NCBI GenBank assembly: GCA_045106295.1
Contig: JBGCEI010000138.1
Coordinates: 1 to 8,531 of the forward strand
Reading direction: 5' to 3'
Origin: WTJX01 sp045106295
GTDB lineage: Bacteria; Bacteroidota; Bacteroidia; Cytophagales; JAAEPT01
DNA: 8,531 nucleotides
Shown here: piece by piece, positions 1 to 7,272 of the stretch
How positions within the stretch are numbered: position 1 is the first letter of the stretch
Layout of the letters: every line of letters begins with the position of its first letter
Made by a program: the position numbers and the translations under genes
The notes under the pieces: model-generated
Told to the model about the DNA's origin: nothing
Databases searched by the model: none
Seen by the model: only the letters and a program-made list of their open reading frames with translations

Positions 1-163
1 GTACCGAGTTTTGTAGTCTCGCTTCCTTCAGTCCTAACCTCACGGTTAGCAACCTTGCGACTTACTAATGGTTCACGGAGTCACCCCTGCCCATAAGGGA
101 CTTGCACCCTCTAAATGAATTAATTACTTTGCAGTAATTAAAAGATGCCCATGCTGGGCACAC
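1..163 (-). mobile_element. Group II intron, 5' end and part of domain I (partial, continues off the left edge)
   Basis: Read on the minus strand from 163, the sequence opens with GTGTGCCCAGCATGGGC, which fits the GUGYG 5' end of bacterial group II introns. A perfect 9-bp stem capped by a GCAA (GNRA-type) tetraloop follows (window 120-141). Next come the segment GGGTGCAAGTCCC (about 98-110) and the segment GACTGAAGGAAGC near 25-37, both typical of group II domain I. The 5' exon would end ...ACATTGT at position 164. No reverse-transcriptase/maturase reading frame is visible, because the rest of the intron lies outside the window. The structural class cannot be assigned from this fragment. Recognition rests on remembered intron consensus, not on a covariance-model search. 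Confidence 0.75.
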
Positions 164-288
164 ACAATGTATATAAAAAATAGGCGAAATAGTAATGAGT
201 TCAATTGTTTAGTCTCGATTCGAACTTGGTGCTTCACCGAAAGTTTGGTGCTTCGAAATCGCCTACTTTTCATATACTAAACGTTGTG
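164..288. repeat. Imperfect inverted repeat resembling an integron-type recombination site
   Basis: The left arm (164-190, read with base 163) pairs with the right arm (256-288). Both contain a TATATnAAAAnTAGGCGA core and end in CACAA (left) and TTGTG (right). The right arm has about 5 extra bases near its outer end. The two core mismatches are A against C on the plus strand, which become G-T wobble pairs if the minus strand folds on itself. The outer right end reads AACGTTGTGC. If the neighbouring intron were removed and joined to a TGTGC 3' exon, the left end would read GCACAAC, the exact complement of GTTGTGC. This resembles the paired outer core sites of attC sites, but the spacing is not canonical, so a MITE-like repeat is also possible. 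Confidence 0.6.
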
Positions 289-292
289 CTTC
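226..292 (+). repeat. Short direct repeats with the GTGCTTC core
   Basis: TTGGTGCTTC occurs at 226-235 and again at 245-254, both inside the loop of the surrounding inverted repeat. A related TTGTGCTTC lies at 284-292, at its outer right end. The related AAAGCAC (reverse of GTGCTTT) occurs twice at the other end of the window, at 8463-8469 and 8471-8477. The function is unknown; the copies may be remnants of repeated recombination-site ends. Confidence 0.5.
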
Positions 293-417
293 ATGCGAAA
301 AAGAGAAAACTGAACTTTGAATGAGAACCGAATTGACATAAGAATAAATAAAGTTAACAGACCATATAATCTGAATAGCCTACCCTCGCATTTTTTTAAA
401 TTTCCCTGCCAACCCAC
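289..417. other. Non-coding spacer between two repeat elements
   Basis: No convincing gene, RNA or promoter is seen here. An open frame begins at 317 and runs into the regulator gene, but its first 84 codons cross the hairpin at 418-481 and have no domain-like character, so they are not treated as coding. The segment contains GCATTTTTTTAAATTT at 388-403, listed separately. Confidence 0.5.
388..403 (+). repeat. Left copy of a possible terminal inverted repeat
   Basis: GCATTTTTTTAAATTT here matches, apart from one missing A, the reverse complement of 8399-8413 at the other end of the operon. CCCTGCC follows at 404-410, before the left hairpin. A further CCCTGCC lies after the right hairpin at 8381-8387. 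The sequence is low-complexity and T-rich, so chance similarity is possible, and no target-site duplication is seen outside the pair. Confidence 0.3.
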
Positions 418-481
418 ATTTGGCACATTTGTAAAGCCACACAAGGCAACGCTCCACCCAAGCTTTACAAAAGAGCCAAAT
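418..481. repeat. Left island-bounding hairpin
   Basis: Arms 418-437 and 462-481 are 20 bases each and complementary at 18 positions, with a 24-base loop. The stem has three parts: outer ATTTGGC/GCCAAAT, an internal ACA/AGA bubble, and inner TTTGTAAAGC/GCTTTACAAA. The design, including the same ACA/AGA bubble, recurs in the hairpin at 8318-8374, in the same orientation but with different inner-stem bases. It is not followed by a T-run, so it is not an ordinary intrinsic terminator. It lies 87 bp upstream of the first gene. Confidence 0.75.
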
Positions 482-512
482 CTCCCACGCTTTACCCATA
501 ATAATTATCGTT

Positions 513-537
513 TTATATCTTATATTTTGAGATATAA
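513..537. promoter_or_regulatory. Probable operator and promoter region for the operon
   Basis: TTATATCT (513-520) and AGATATAA (530-537) form a perfect 8-bp dyad separated by 9 bases. The centre-to-centre spacing is 17 bp, and the dyad ends 31 bp before the regulator's start codon. The region is very AT-rich. It includes TATAAT at 533-538 and TATATTTTG at 521-529, which is close to but not exactly the Bacteroidota -7 consensus TAnnTTTG. A dyad here, ahead of a small XRE protein, fits autoregulation. Because the sequence is AT-rich, chance symmetry cannot be excluded. Confidence 0.45.
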
Positions 538-568
538 TTGTAATTTAGGGCTTCATAAATTGACAGTA

Positions 569-775
569 ATGAATCGTATTAAAGAAGTACTGGCTGAAAA
601 AGGAATCAAGCAAACCTGGTTAGCTGAAAAACTGGGTAAGAGTTACAATATGGTGAATTCGTATGTTCAGAATAGGCAACAACCCAGGCTCGAAGTATTG
701 ATGGAAATAGCTGAAATACTGGATATTGATGTAAAAGAATTAATCATCTCAAATAAAGAGGATAAAAGAAATTAA
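569..775 (+). CDS. XRE/Cro-type helix-turn-helix regulator of the restriction-modification operon
   Basis: This 68-aa protein is almost entirely one HTH_3/XRE DNA-binding domain. Residues 1-12 form helix 1, KQTWLAEKLGKS (about 14-25) the second helix and turn, and YNMVNSYVQNRQQP (about 26-39) the recognition helix and following turn. LEVLMEIAEILDIDVKELI makes up the last helices. The frame stays open back to 317, but those 84 extra codons cross a hairpin and the operator-like dyad and look non-coding, so the ATG at 569 is chosen. Its stop codon directly abuts the hsdM start, so the two genes are almost certainly co-transcribed and translationally coupled. By analogy with controller proteins and with other XRE genes upstream of hsdM, it probably binds its own promoter (513-537). 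That role is inference; the domain call is firm. Confidence 0.88.
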   Translation: MNRIKEVLAEKGIKQTWLAEKLGKSYNMVNSYVQNRQQPRLEVLMEIAEILDIDVKELIISNKEDKRN

Positions 776-2953
776 ATGAATAATAAATCACACAATCAAA
801 TAGTAAGTTTCATCTGGAGTATAGCAGATGACGTTTTAAGAGATGTTTTTGTTAGAGGTAAATATCGTGACATCATTCTGCCTTTTACAGTGTTGAGAAG
901 ATTGGATGCTCTGCTAGTACCTTCTAAAGACAAAGTATTGGAAGCAGTTGAGTTCATGAAAAAGGAAACGATTGACGATAAATCTGCATTGAAATCAGTA
1001 ACTGGATTTCCTTTTTTTTTTTTTTTTAAATTCACGTTTGAAAGTTTGTTTAACGACTCTGATAATATAGACAGCAACCTTGAATCCTATTTGGATGGAT
1101 TCAGCCCTAATGTGCAACAAATCATTAGCAAGTTCAAACTGAGAAATCAGTTGGAGACCATGGAAGAAAATGAAATCACCTACCTGTTGATTGAGAAGTT
1201 TGCTTCCAAAGAGGTAAACCTAAGTCCAGAAGAAGCTCTGAATGGCAAAGGCGAAAAAATGCCTCCATTGACCAACCTTGGAATGGGTTACGTTTTTGAG
1301 GAATTGATTAGAAAGTTTAACGAAGAAAATAACGAAGAAGCAGGAGAACACTTTACGCCAAGAGAGATCATCAAATTGATGACGCATATATTGTTCACTC
1401 CTGTTAAAGACCAAATCAATAAAGGAACGCATTTGATTTATGACCCTGCTTGTGGTAGTGGTGGTATGTTAACGGAAGCAGAGCATTATGCTCTTGACTT
1501 AACAGAAAATAAAGCCAACTTCTTGCTCTACGGACAAGAAGTAAACCCAGAAACTTTTGCTATTTGTACTTCAGATATGCTAATTAAAGGTGAAAAGCCT
1601 GAAAACATTGCCTTTGGCTCTACCCTTTCTAAAGATGGTCATTCCAGTTTGGCTTTTGACTTTATGCTTTCCAATCCTCCTTATGGTAAAACATGGAAGT
1701 TAGATGAGAACGCCATTGTTGATGACCGTGGCAAAAAAGGAAAAGAAAATATAAAAGACGCTCGTTTTGAGGTAGGCTTACCAACCATTTCTGATGGACA
1801 ATTATTGTTCTTAATGAATATGGTAAGTAAAATGAAGCACAATACTGATTTGGGAAGCCGTATTGCTACTGTTCACAATGGCTCTGCCCTATTTACCGGT
1901 GATGCTGGTGGTGGAGAAAGTGAAATCAGAAAACACATCATTGAAAATGATTGGTTGGAATGTATTATCGCTCTGCCCAAAAACATCTTTTACAATACGG
2001 GAATTCCAACTTATGTATGGATTGTGAGTAATAGAAAACCCGCTCATAGAAAAGGAAAAGTTCAATTGATCAATGCATTGGAGTTGTATGTAAAACTTCG
2101 CAAGAATTTGGGAGATAAGAACTGTGAGCTAACAGGAGAACATATTGACCAACTTACCAAATTGTATATGGATTTTGAAGAAAGTGATATTTCTAAAATA
2201 TATCCAAATACACATTTTGGTTACAACAAAATTACTGTAGAACGTCCATTACGTTTGTCTGCCCAGTTTACTGCTGAAAACATTGCGCAATTACGTTTTG
2301 ACAAAGGTTTACAAGGTGAAATGGCTTGGGCTTATGAGAAATTTGGCGAAGATATTTACAGCAAATTAGACGAATTAAAACCTCAAATTGAAGCCTACTT
2401 AAAGAAGAATGAAATAAAACTTAAAGCAACTGCTAAAAAGAATTTGTTGAGCCAAAAATTCTGGAATGAGCAATTGGTATTACTAAACACTACAGAACAG
2501 CTAGTGACCAAAATTGGCTCAGAACAACATGACGACTTCAACATCTTTAAAAAGTTAGTGACGGACACAATTAAGCAAGAGAAATTAAGTCTAGACGTCA
2601 AGGCACAGAAACGCATTTTGGATGTGGTCTCTTGGAAAAATGAAGAAGCCAAACGCGTCATTAAGAAAACGGAAAAAGACGGTACGATTATTTATGAAGC
2701 AGACTCTGATTTGCGAGATACAGAAAACGTGCCTTTAGATGAAGAAATACAAACTTATTTTGAGCGTGAAGTATTACAACACGTTCCTGACGCGTGGATA
2801 GATCATAGTAAAACAAAAAAAGGCTATGAAATTTCCTTTACTCGTTATTTCTACAATTATGTACCTCCAAGGAGCATAGAAGAAATTACAGCTGAGATAC
2901 TACAATTGGAAAAAGAAACAGATGGTATTTTAAACGAAATAGTGAATGCTTGA
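776..2953 (+). CDS. hsdM: Type I restriction-modification DNA methyltransferase subunit (HsdM)
   Basis: This is the N6-adenine methyltransferase subunit, which with HsdS forms the modification enzyme and with HsdR the restriction complex. The N-terminal helical HsdM domain covers about residues 1-165, starting with SFIWSIADDVLRD. The Rossmann-like N6_Mtase domain has GEHFTPREI (190-198), SAM-binding motif I DPACGSGG (223-230) and catalytic motif IV NPPY (300-303). At 725 aa it exceeds the classical size of about 500-550 aa. The extra part is a C-terminal, charged, helical region (about 490-725), which I believe is common in Bacteroidota homologues. Residues 80-84 are five Phe encoded by a run of 16 T, at a place where relatives usually read FYNTS before the KFTF segment (from memory). 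The start directly follows the regulator's TAA, and the end overlaps the annotated hsdS start. Confidence 0.96.
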   Translation: MNNKSHNQIVSFIWSIADDVLRDVFVRGKYRDIILPFTVLRRLDALLVPSKDKVLEAVEFMKKETIDDKSALKSVTGFPFFFFFKFTFESLFNDSDNIDSNLESYLDGFSPNVQQIISKFKLRNQLETMEENEITYLLIEKFASKEVNLSPEEALNGKGEKMPPLTNLGMGYVFEELIRKFNEENNEEAGEHFTPREIIKLMTHILFTPVKDQINKGTHLIYDPACGSGGMLTEAEHYALDLTENKANFLLYGQEVNPETFAICTSDMLIKGEKPENIAFGSTLSKDGHSSLAFDFMLSNPPYGKTWKLDENAIVDDRGKKGKENIKDARFEVGLPTISDGQLLFLMNMVSKMKHNTDLGSRIATVHNGSALFTGDAGGGESEIRKHIIENDWLECIIALPKNIFYNTGIPTYVWIVSNRKPAHRKGKVQLINALELYVKLRKNLGDKNCELTGEHIDQLTKLYMDFEESDISKIYPNTHFGYNKITVERPLRLSAQFTAENIAQLRFDKGLQGEMAWAYEKFGEDIYSKLDELKPQIEAYLKKNEIKLKATAKKNLLSQKFWNEQLVLLNTTEQLVTKIGSEQHDDFNIFKKLVTDTIKQEKLSLDVKAQKRILDVVSWKNEEAKRVIKKTEKDGTIIYEADSDLRDTENVPLDEEIQTYFEREVLQHVPDAWIDHSKTKKGYEISFTRYFYNYVPPRSIEEITAEILQLEKETDGILNEIVNA
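1012..1027 (+). repeat. Homopolymer tract of 16 T inside hsdM (candidate phase-variation switch)
   Basis: The run covers the third base of the Pro79 codon and the Phe80-Phe84 codons, followed by AAA for Lys85. With 16 T the hsdM frame is open. With 17 T the next codon becomes TAA at position 85. With 15 T the frame shifts and reaches TAG after about 97 codons. Any single-base change therefore removes the whole catalytic domain. It is by far the longest homopolymer in the window. A run this long is also prone to sequencing and assembly error. Confidence 0.9.
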
Positions 2954-4229
2954 TATGAAAAAATTAACCCCATACAACAAGTATCAGCCTGTAGAATACG
3001 ATTATATCTCTGAAGTACCTGAGGGATGGCAGTTACTCCCGAATATTGCAGTATTTGAAGAACGAATTGAAAGAGGCTTTGTGGATGAAGAGTTATTATC
3101 TGTAACCATAGGAAGAGGTGTAATACGTCAAACGGATGTTGATATAAAAAAGGACAGTAGTAACGAAGATAAAAGCAAATACAAGCTAATTAAAGTTGGT
3201 GATATTGCCTACAACCGTATGCGAATGTGGCAAGGTGCGCTAGGTTATAGTGATTACAGAGGAATTACTAGCCCTGCATATGTTATACTTAAACCTAAAA
3301 TGAAAATTAACCAACGGTTTTTTCATTATATGTTCCGGGCCAGATTTTATACCAATTATAGCAAACGATTTTCTTATGGTATTGTAGATGATCAATTAAG
3401 CCTACGCTATGTAGATTTCAAACGTATGTACAGCATTATTCCACCTCTAGATTCACAGAATGATATTGTCGCTTATCTAGACCTTAAAACAAAAAAAACA
3501 AGAGAGTTCATTCAAAAGAAAGAAAACTTGATTGAGTTATTGGAAGAAGAGAAAAAGACATTTATTAGTAACGCTGTAAAAAATGATGGCATTACTACAC
3601 CAAAAGATTGGAGGTTAACTAAACTGAAATATGTAATTACTAAACTTGGTGATGGTTTACATTCCACACCAGAGTATGTTGATAGCTCAGACTACTATTT
3701 CATTAATGGAAATAATCTAGTAGATGGTGACATAGTAATAACAGATTCTACAAGGTGTATCTCTGAACCTGTTTTTAAAAAGCATAAAAAAGAGCTCTCT
3801 GATCGTACAGTGCTTTATTCAATTAATGGCACTATCGGGAATATTGCTTTTTATAATGAAGAAAAAGTTGCTCTTGGTAAAAGTGCTGCTTATATAAATT
3901 GTGGGAAGCATTTATCTCCTAAATTTCTTTTCTACGTACTTCAATCTAAAATAGTCAAAGATTTCTATGGACAAGAAGTTACTGGTACAACCATATTTAA
4001 TTTAGGCTTACAATCATTAAAGAATACGCCTATTGCTATTTCATCTCTTGAAGAGCAAAATACCGTTGTTCTGTTTATAGAAACAGGCTTGAAAAAACTA
4101 GATGAAGCTATTTCCAAGGCTAAATTAGAAATAGAAAAAGCGAAAGAGTACAAAGAAAGTTTAATTACTCAATTGGTAACTGGGCAATTAAAAGTACCAA
4201 CCTTAACCGCGGAAAAAGTATTGAATTAA
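2946..4229 (+). CDS. hsdS: Type I restriction-modification specificity subunit (HsdS)
   Basis: This DNA-recognition subunit sets the target for both methylation and cleavage. It has the usual tandem layout. TRD1 covers about residues 20-175 (opening VPEGWQLLPN and including GDIAYNRMRMWQGALG). A central helical conserved region follows at about 175-210 (KTREFIQKKENLIELLEEEKK). TRD2 covers about 215-380 (opening KDWRLTKLKYV, with GDGLHSTPEY and INGTIGNIAFY). A distal helical region closes it at about 380-420 (KAKLEIEKAKEYKESL, then ITQLVTGQLKVP). Two intact TRDs imply a bipartite target, which cannot be read from sequence. The ATG at 2946 overlaps hsdM by 8 bp. The ATG at 2955, giving MKKLTPYNKY, resembles the usual family start and may be the true one (424 aa). 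No second or silent hsdS and no inverted TRD repeats are present here. Confidence 0.95.
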   Translation: MLDMKKLTPYNKYQPVEYDYISEVPEGWQLLPNIAVFEERIERGFVDEELLSVTIGRGVIRQTDVDIKKDSSNEDKSKYKLIKVGDIAYNRMRMWQGALGYSDYRGITSPAYVILKPKMKINQRFFHYMFRARFYTNYSKRFSYGIVDDQLSLRYVDFKRMYSIIPPLDSQNDIVAYLDLKTKKTREFIQKKENLIELLEEEKKTFISNAVKNDGITTPKDWRLTKLKYVITKLGDGLHSTPEYVDSSDYYFINGNNLVDGDIVITDSTRCISEPVFKKHKKELSDRTVLYSINGTIGNIAFYNEEKVALGKSAAYINCGKHLSPKFLFYVLQSKIVKDFYGQEVTGTTIFNLGLQSLKNTPIAISSLEEQNTVVLFIETGLKKLDEAISKAKLEIEKAKEYKESLITQLVTGQLKVPTLTAEKVLN

Positions 4230-4233
4230 GTTT

Positions 4234-7200
4234 ATGGCATTTACAGATACATCAGAAAGAGGTTTTCAGAAACACATTGTTAAAGAATTGGTGGAGAACA
4301 ACAAATTTGTAGAAAGTGTTTCTACAGATTTCGATAAAGAGTTTTGCATCAACCCTGCTCAACTGTGGGCGTTTATTAAAGCCACCCAACCAGAGGTCTA
4401 TGAAACAATACAACGCAAAGGCGAGCGAGCTTTTCTAGTTCGTCTAGATGAAAAACTACGCAAGTGGGGTGTCATTGAAGTCATGCGTAAAGGAGTAAAA
4501 GACGCTAAGTACTCCAGCAAAGCAATTGATTTATTTTACCGCCAACCATCTTCGTCTTACAATGCCAAAGACCTTAAAAAGTACCAATCCAATATATTTT
4601 CAGTTACCCAAGAGTTGGTGTACAGTAAAGAAAATGCCAATCGTTTAGACCTTACCATTTTTGTAAATGGTTTGCCTGTTATTACTTGTGAGCTTAAAAA
4701 CACATTAAGTGGTCAAACGGTTTACAACGGTATTCGTCAATACCAAAATGACCGAGACCCAAAAGAAAAAATATTCTCATTTGCTCGCTGCATGGTTCAT
4801 TTTGCAGCAGATACCGAGTTGGTATTTATGACTACTCAACTCAACAAAAAGAAAACCTTCTTTTTACCATTTAACAAAGGATTGAATGAAGGCAAACCAA
4901 CAGGAAATTTTGGTGCAGGAAATTCTGTAAATCCAAAGGGGCTAAAAACACATTATTTGTGGGAAGAAATCTTAACTAAAGATTCTCTTTCAAATATCAT
5001 AGACAAGTTTGCTCAAGTAGTTGAGGAAAAAGACGAGGAAACCAAGAAGACCAAGCGTATAATGATCTTCCCAAGGTATCATCAACTTACTGCAGTTCGT
5101 CAGGTCTTAAGTCATGCTAAGAAAAATGGCGTTGGTAATAAATACCTAATTCAACACTCAGCAGGTTCTGGGAAATCAAAATCAATAGCTTGGTTGGCTC
5201 ATCAATTACATGGTTTATTTGATACCTCAGGCGAAAATCATTTGTTCGATTCTGTTATTGTAATTACTGACAGAGTAGTATTAGACAGACAATTGAGTGA
5301 AGACATCAAACAGTTTTCACCTAAACGTGGTATTGTAGAACACATTACAAGTGATGGTGGTAGCAAGACAAGTAACTTAAAAGAAGCACTTGCGAATCGT
5401 AAGAAAGTTATTATTTGTACTGTTCAAACTTTCCCTTTCCTATTGGATGAAATGGCAGACATTCCTGCTATGAGTTTCGGAATTGTAATAGATGAAGCAC
5501 ACTCAGGCCAAAGTGGACAAACGTCTTCTAAAATGAATGCTGCACTTGCTGACAAACACGAAGATGAAGAAGAAGGCGAACCGCAAGAAAAAACACTAGA
5601 AGACAAAATAAATGAGCTAATTGAAAGTCGTAAGATGATTACCAATGGTTCATACTTTGCTTTCACAGCTACTCCTAAAAACAAAACCTTAGAGACCTTT
5701 GGTGTAAAGTCTGAGGAAACATATACAGACGAAAACGGAGAAGAGAAATCTAAATTCTATGCATTCCATGTTTACAGCATGAAACAAGCCATAGAGGAAG
5801 AGTTTATTTTAGATGTATTAAAAAACTACACAACTTATAACTCTTTCTACAAACTGATAAAAGCTGTAGAAGACAACCCTGAGTTTGACACCAAACAAGC
5901 ACAAAAGAAACTTCGCGCCTATGTTGAAGGACATGAATTTGCAATTGCTGAAAAAGCGAAAATAATGCTTGACCATTTTCACAGAGATGTAAAACAACTC
6001 ATCAACGGTGAAGCAAAAGCAATGATTGTTACCAAGAGTATTATTTCAGCCATTAAGTATAAACAGGCTTTTGATGCTTACTTAGCTGAAATAAAATCTC
6101 CATATAAAGCAGTGGTCGCCTTTTCTGGAAAGAAAACCTATAAAGGGGTTGAATATGATGAAGTGAGCATGAACAACTTCACAGAAAAGAAGAATGACAT
6201 ACCAAAGAACTTTAACAAAAGTGAAAACCGTTTTTTAATCGTTGCAGACAAATACCAAACAGGTTTTGACCAACCACTATTGCATACAATGTATGTAGAC
6301 AAGAAATTGTCAGACGTTCAGGCAGTTCAAACTTTATCAAGGTTGAACAGAGCAAAGAAACCATACAAGAAAGACACTTTTGTTTTAGACTTCTACAACA
6401 AAACAGAAGATATTCAAAAAGCCTTTGAGCCTTATTATACAGCAACAATATTAAGTGAAGAAACCAATCCAAATAAACTCAACGACTTAGTAGACAACCT
6501 TGAAGTCTTTGAAGTGTATAGCGAATACCAAGTAGATGATTTCTTTGAAAAATATGTGGATGGTGCAGAAAGAAACTTAATTGATCCCATCATTGACCGT
6601 TCAGCAGACTTTTTTAAAAATGAATTATCAAAAGACCAACAGATTGAATTCAAGAACAATGCTAAATCGTTCTTGAGAGTTTATAGTTACTTGGGTAAAA
6701 TACTTGAATTCAAAAATCAAGAATGGGAAAAGTTATTTTGGTATTTGAAGTTTCTTGTTCCAAAATTATTTATTGAAAAAGCTGATGATTTAGCTGAAGG
6801 GGTTTTAGAAAGTATTGATATGGATAGCTATCGCCCATCAAGAGAAGGAACTGAAAATATTACTCTAGCAGCAGAACCTGGAGAAGTAAAAGGAATACCG
6901 GTTGAAGTTGGTGGTGGCCAATCAGAACCTGAATTAGATACACTTGAAAATATATTGGGTGCATTCAATCAACGTTTTGGTGATATCGACTGGACGGATA
7001 CAGATAAGGTCAGACAGATTCTTACGGAACAACTTCCTGCTGAAATGAAAGCGAACAAGGAAATCATGGATGCCATTCAACATTCTGATAAGCAAAATGC
7101 TAAAATTTCATCAGACAAAAAGCTGGAAGAAATGATGCAACAGTACTTATTCAGTCAAACAGAAATCTTCAAAAAGTTCACAACCGATAAAGATTTCCAA

Positions 7201-7269
7201 AGACGATATAAGGAATTCATTTTTGATACTTTGATGGATGCCAATAAACAAAGTGGGATAAATCCGTAA
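4234..7269 (+). CDS. hsdR: Type I restriction endonuclease / translocase subunit (HsdR)
   Basis: This is the motor and nuclease subunit, which translocates and cleaves DNA lacking the host methylation when bound to HsdM-HsdS. The N-terminal nuclease domain has the PD-(D/E)xK pattern, with Asp139 in NRLDLTIF and Glu153-Leu-Lys155 in ITCELKN, followed by the QTVYNGIRQY segment (161-170). The superfamily 2 helicase core follows, with Walker A SAGSGKSKS (309-317), the DEAH box (420-423), motif III in FAFTATPKN, and the later VADKYQTGFDQP and QTLSRLNRAKK motifs of the second RecA-like lobe. The C-terminal region of roughly 200 residues is helical and should dock to the methylase. The length of 1,011 aa is normal and nothing looks truncated. 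The start lies 4 bp after the hsdS stop. Confidence 0.96.
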   Translation: MAFTDTSERGFQKHIVKELVENNKFVESVSTDFDKEFCINPAQLWAFIKATQPEVYETIQRKGERAFLVRLDEKLRKWGVIEVMRKGVKDAKYSSKAIDLFYRQPSSSYNAKDLKKYQSNIFSVTQELVYSKENANRLDLTIFVNGLPVITCELKNTLSGQTVYNGIRQYQNDRDPKEKIFSFARCMVHFAADTELVFMTTQLNKKKTFFLPFNKGLNEGKPTGNFGAGNSVNPKGLKTHYLWEEILTKDSLSNIIDKFAQVVEEKDEETKKTKRIMIFPRYHQLTAVRQVLSHAKKNGVGNKYLIQHSAGSGKSKSIAWLAHQLHGLFDTSGENHLFDSVIVITDRVVLDRQLSEDIKQFSPKRGIVEHITSDGGSKTSNLKEALANRKKVIICTVQTFPFLLDEMADIPAMSFGIVIDEAHSGQSGQTSSKMNAALADKHEDEEEGEPQEKTLEDKINELIESRKMITNGSYFAFTATPKNKTLETFGVKSEETYTDENGEEKSKFYAFHVYSMKQAIEEEFILDVLKNYTTYNSFYKLIKAVEDNPEFDTKQAQKKLRAYVEGHEFAIAEKAKIMLDHFHRDVKQLINGEAKAMIVTKSIISAIKYKQAFDAYLAEIKSPYKAVVAFSGKKTYKGVEYDEVSMNNFTEKKNDIPKNFNKSENRFLIVADKYQTGFDQPLLHTMYVDKKLSDVQAVQTLSRLNRAKKPYKKDTFVLDFYNKTEDIQKAFEPYYTATILSEETNPNKLNDLVDNLEVFEVYSEYQVDDFFEKYVDGAERNLIDPIIDRSADFFKNELSKDQQIEFKNNAKSFLRVYSYLGKILEFKNQEWEKLFWYLKFLVPKLFIEKADDLAEGVLESIDMDSYRPSREGTENITLAAEPGEVKGIPVEVGGGQSEPELDTLENILGAFNQRFGDIDWTDTDKVRQILTEQLPAEMKANKEIMDAIQHSDKQNAKISSDKKLEEMMQQYLFSQTEIFKKFTTDKDFQRRYKEFIFDTLMDANKQSGINP

Positions 7270-7272
7270 GAT

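Noticed and set aside
212..232. A tRNA on the minus strand, suggested by a GTTCGAATC T-loop-like string
   Set aside because: The flanking bases do not form a T stem, and no acceptor or anticodon arm could be laid out.
333..370. TTGACA (333-338) with TATAAT (365-370) as a sigma-70-type promoter
   Set aside because: The spacing is 26 bp instead of about 17, and Bacteroidota promoters use a different consensus.
418..481. Classical integron attC site for the two bounding hairpins
   Set aside because: No RYYYAAC/GTTRRRY core pair flanks either hairpin, so they are described only as attC-like in architecture.
317..568. An 84-codon N-terminal extension of the regulator starting at 317
   Set aside because: It crosses the 418-481 hairpin and the operator-like dyad, has no domain character, and would make a normal 68-aa HTH protein far too long.
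796..6659. Minus-strand open frames within hsdM, hsdS and hsdR
   Set aside because: They lie opposite well-supported genes, show no recognisable domains and are low-complexity mirror translations.
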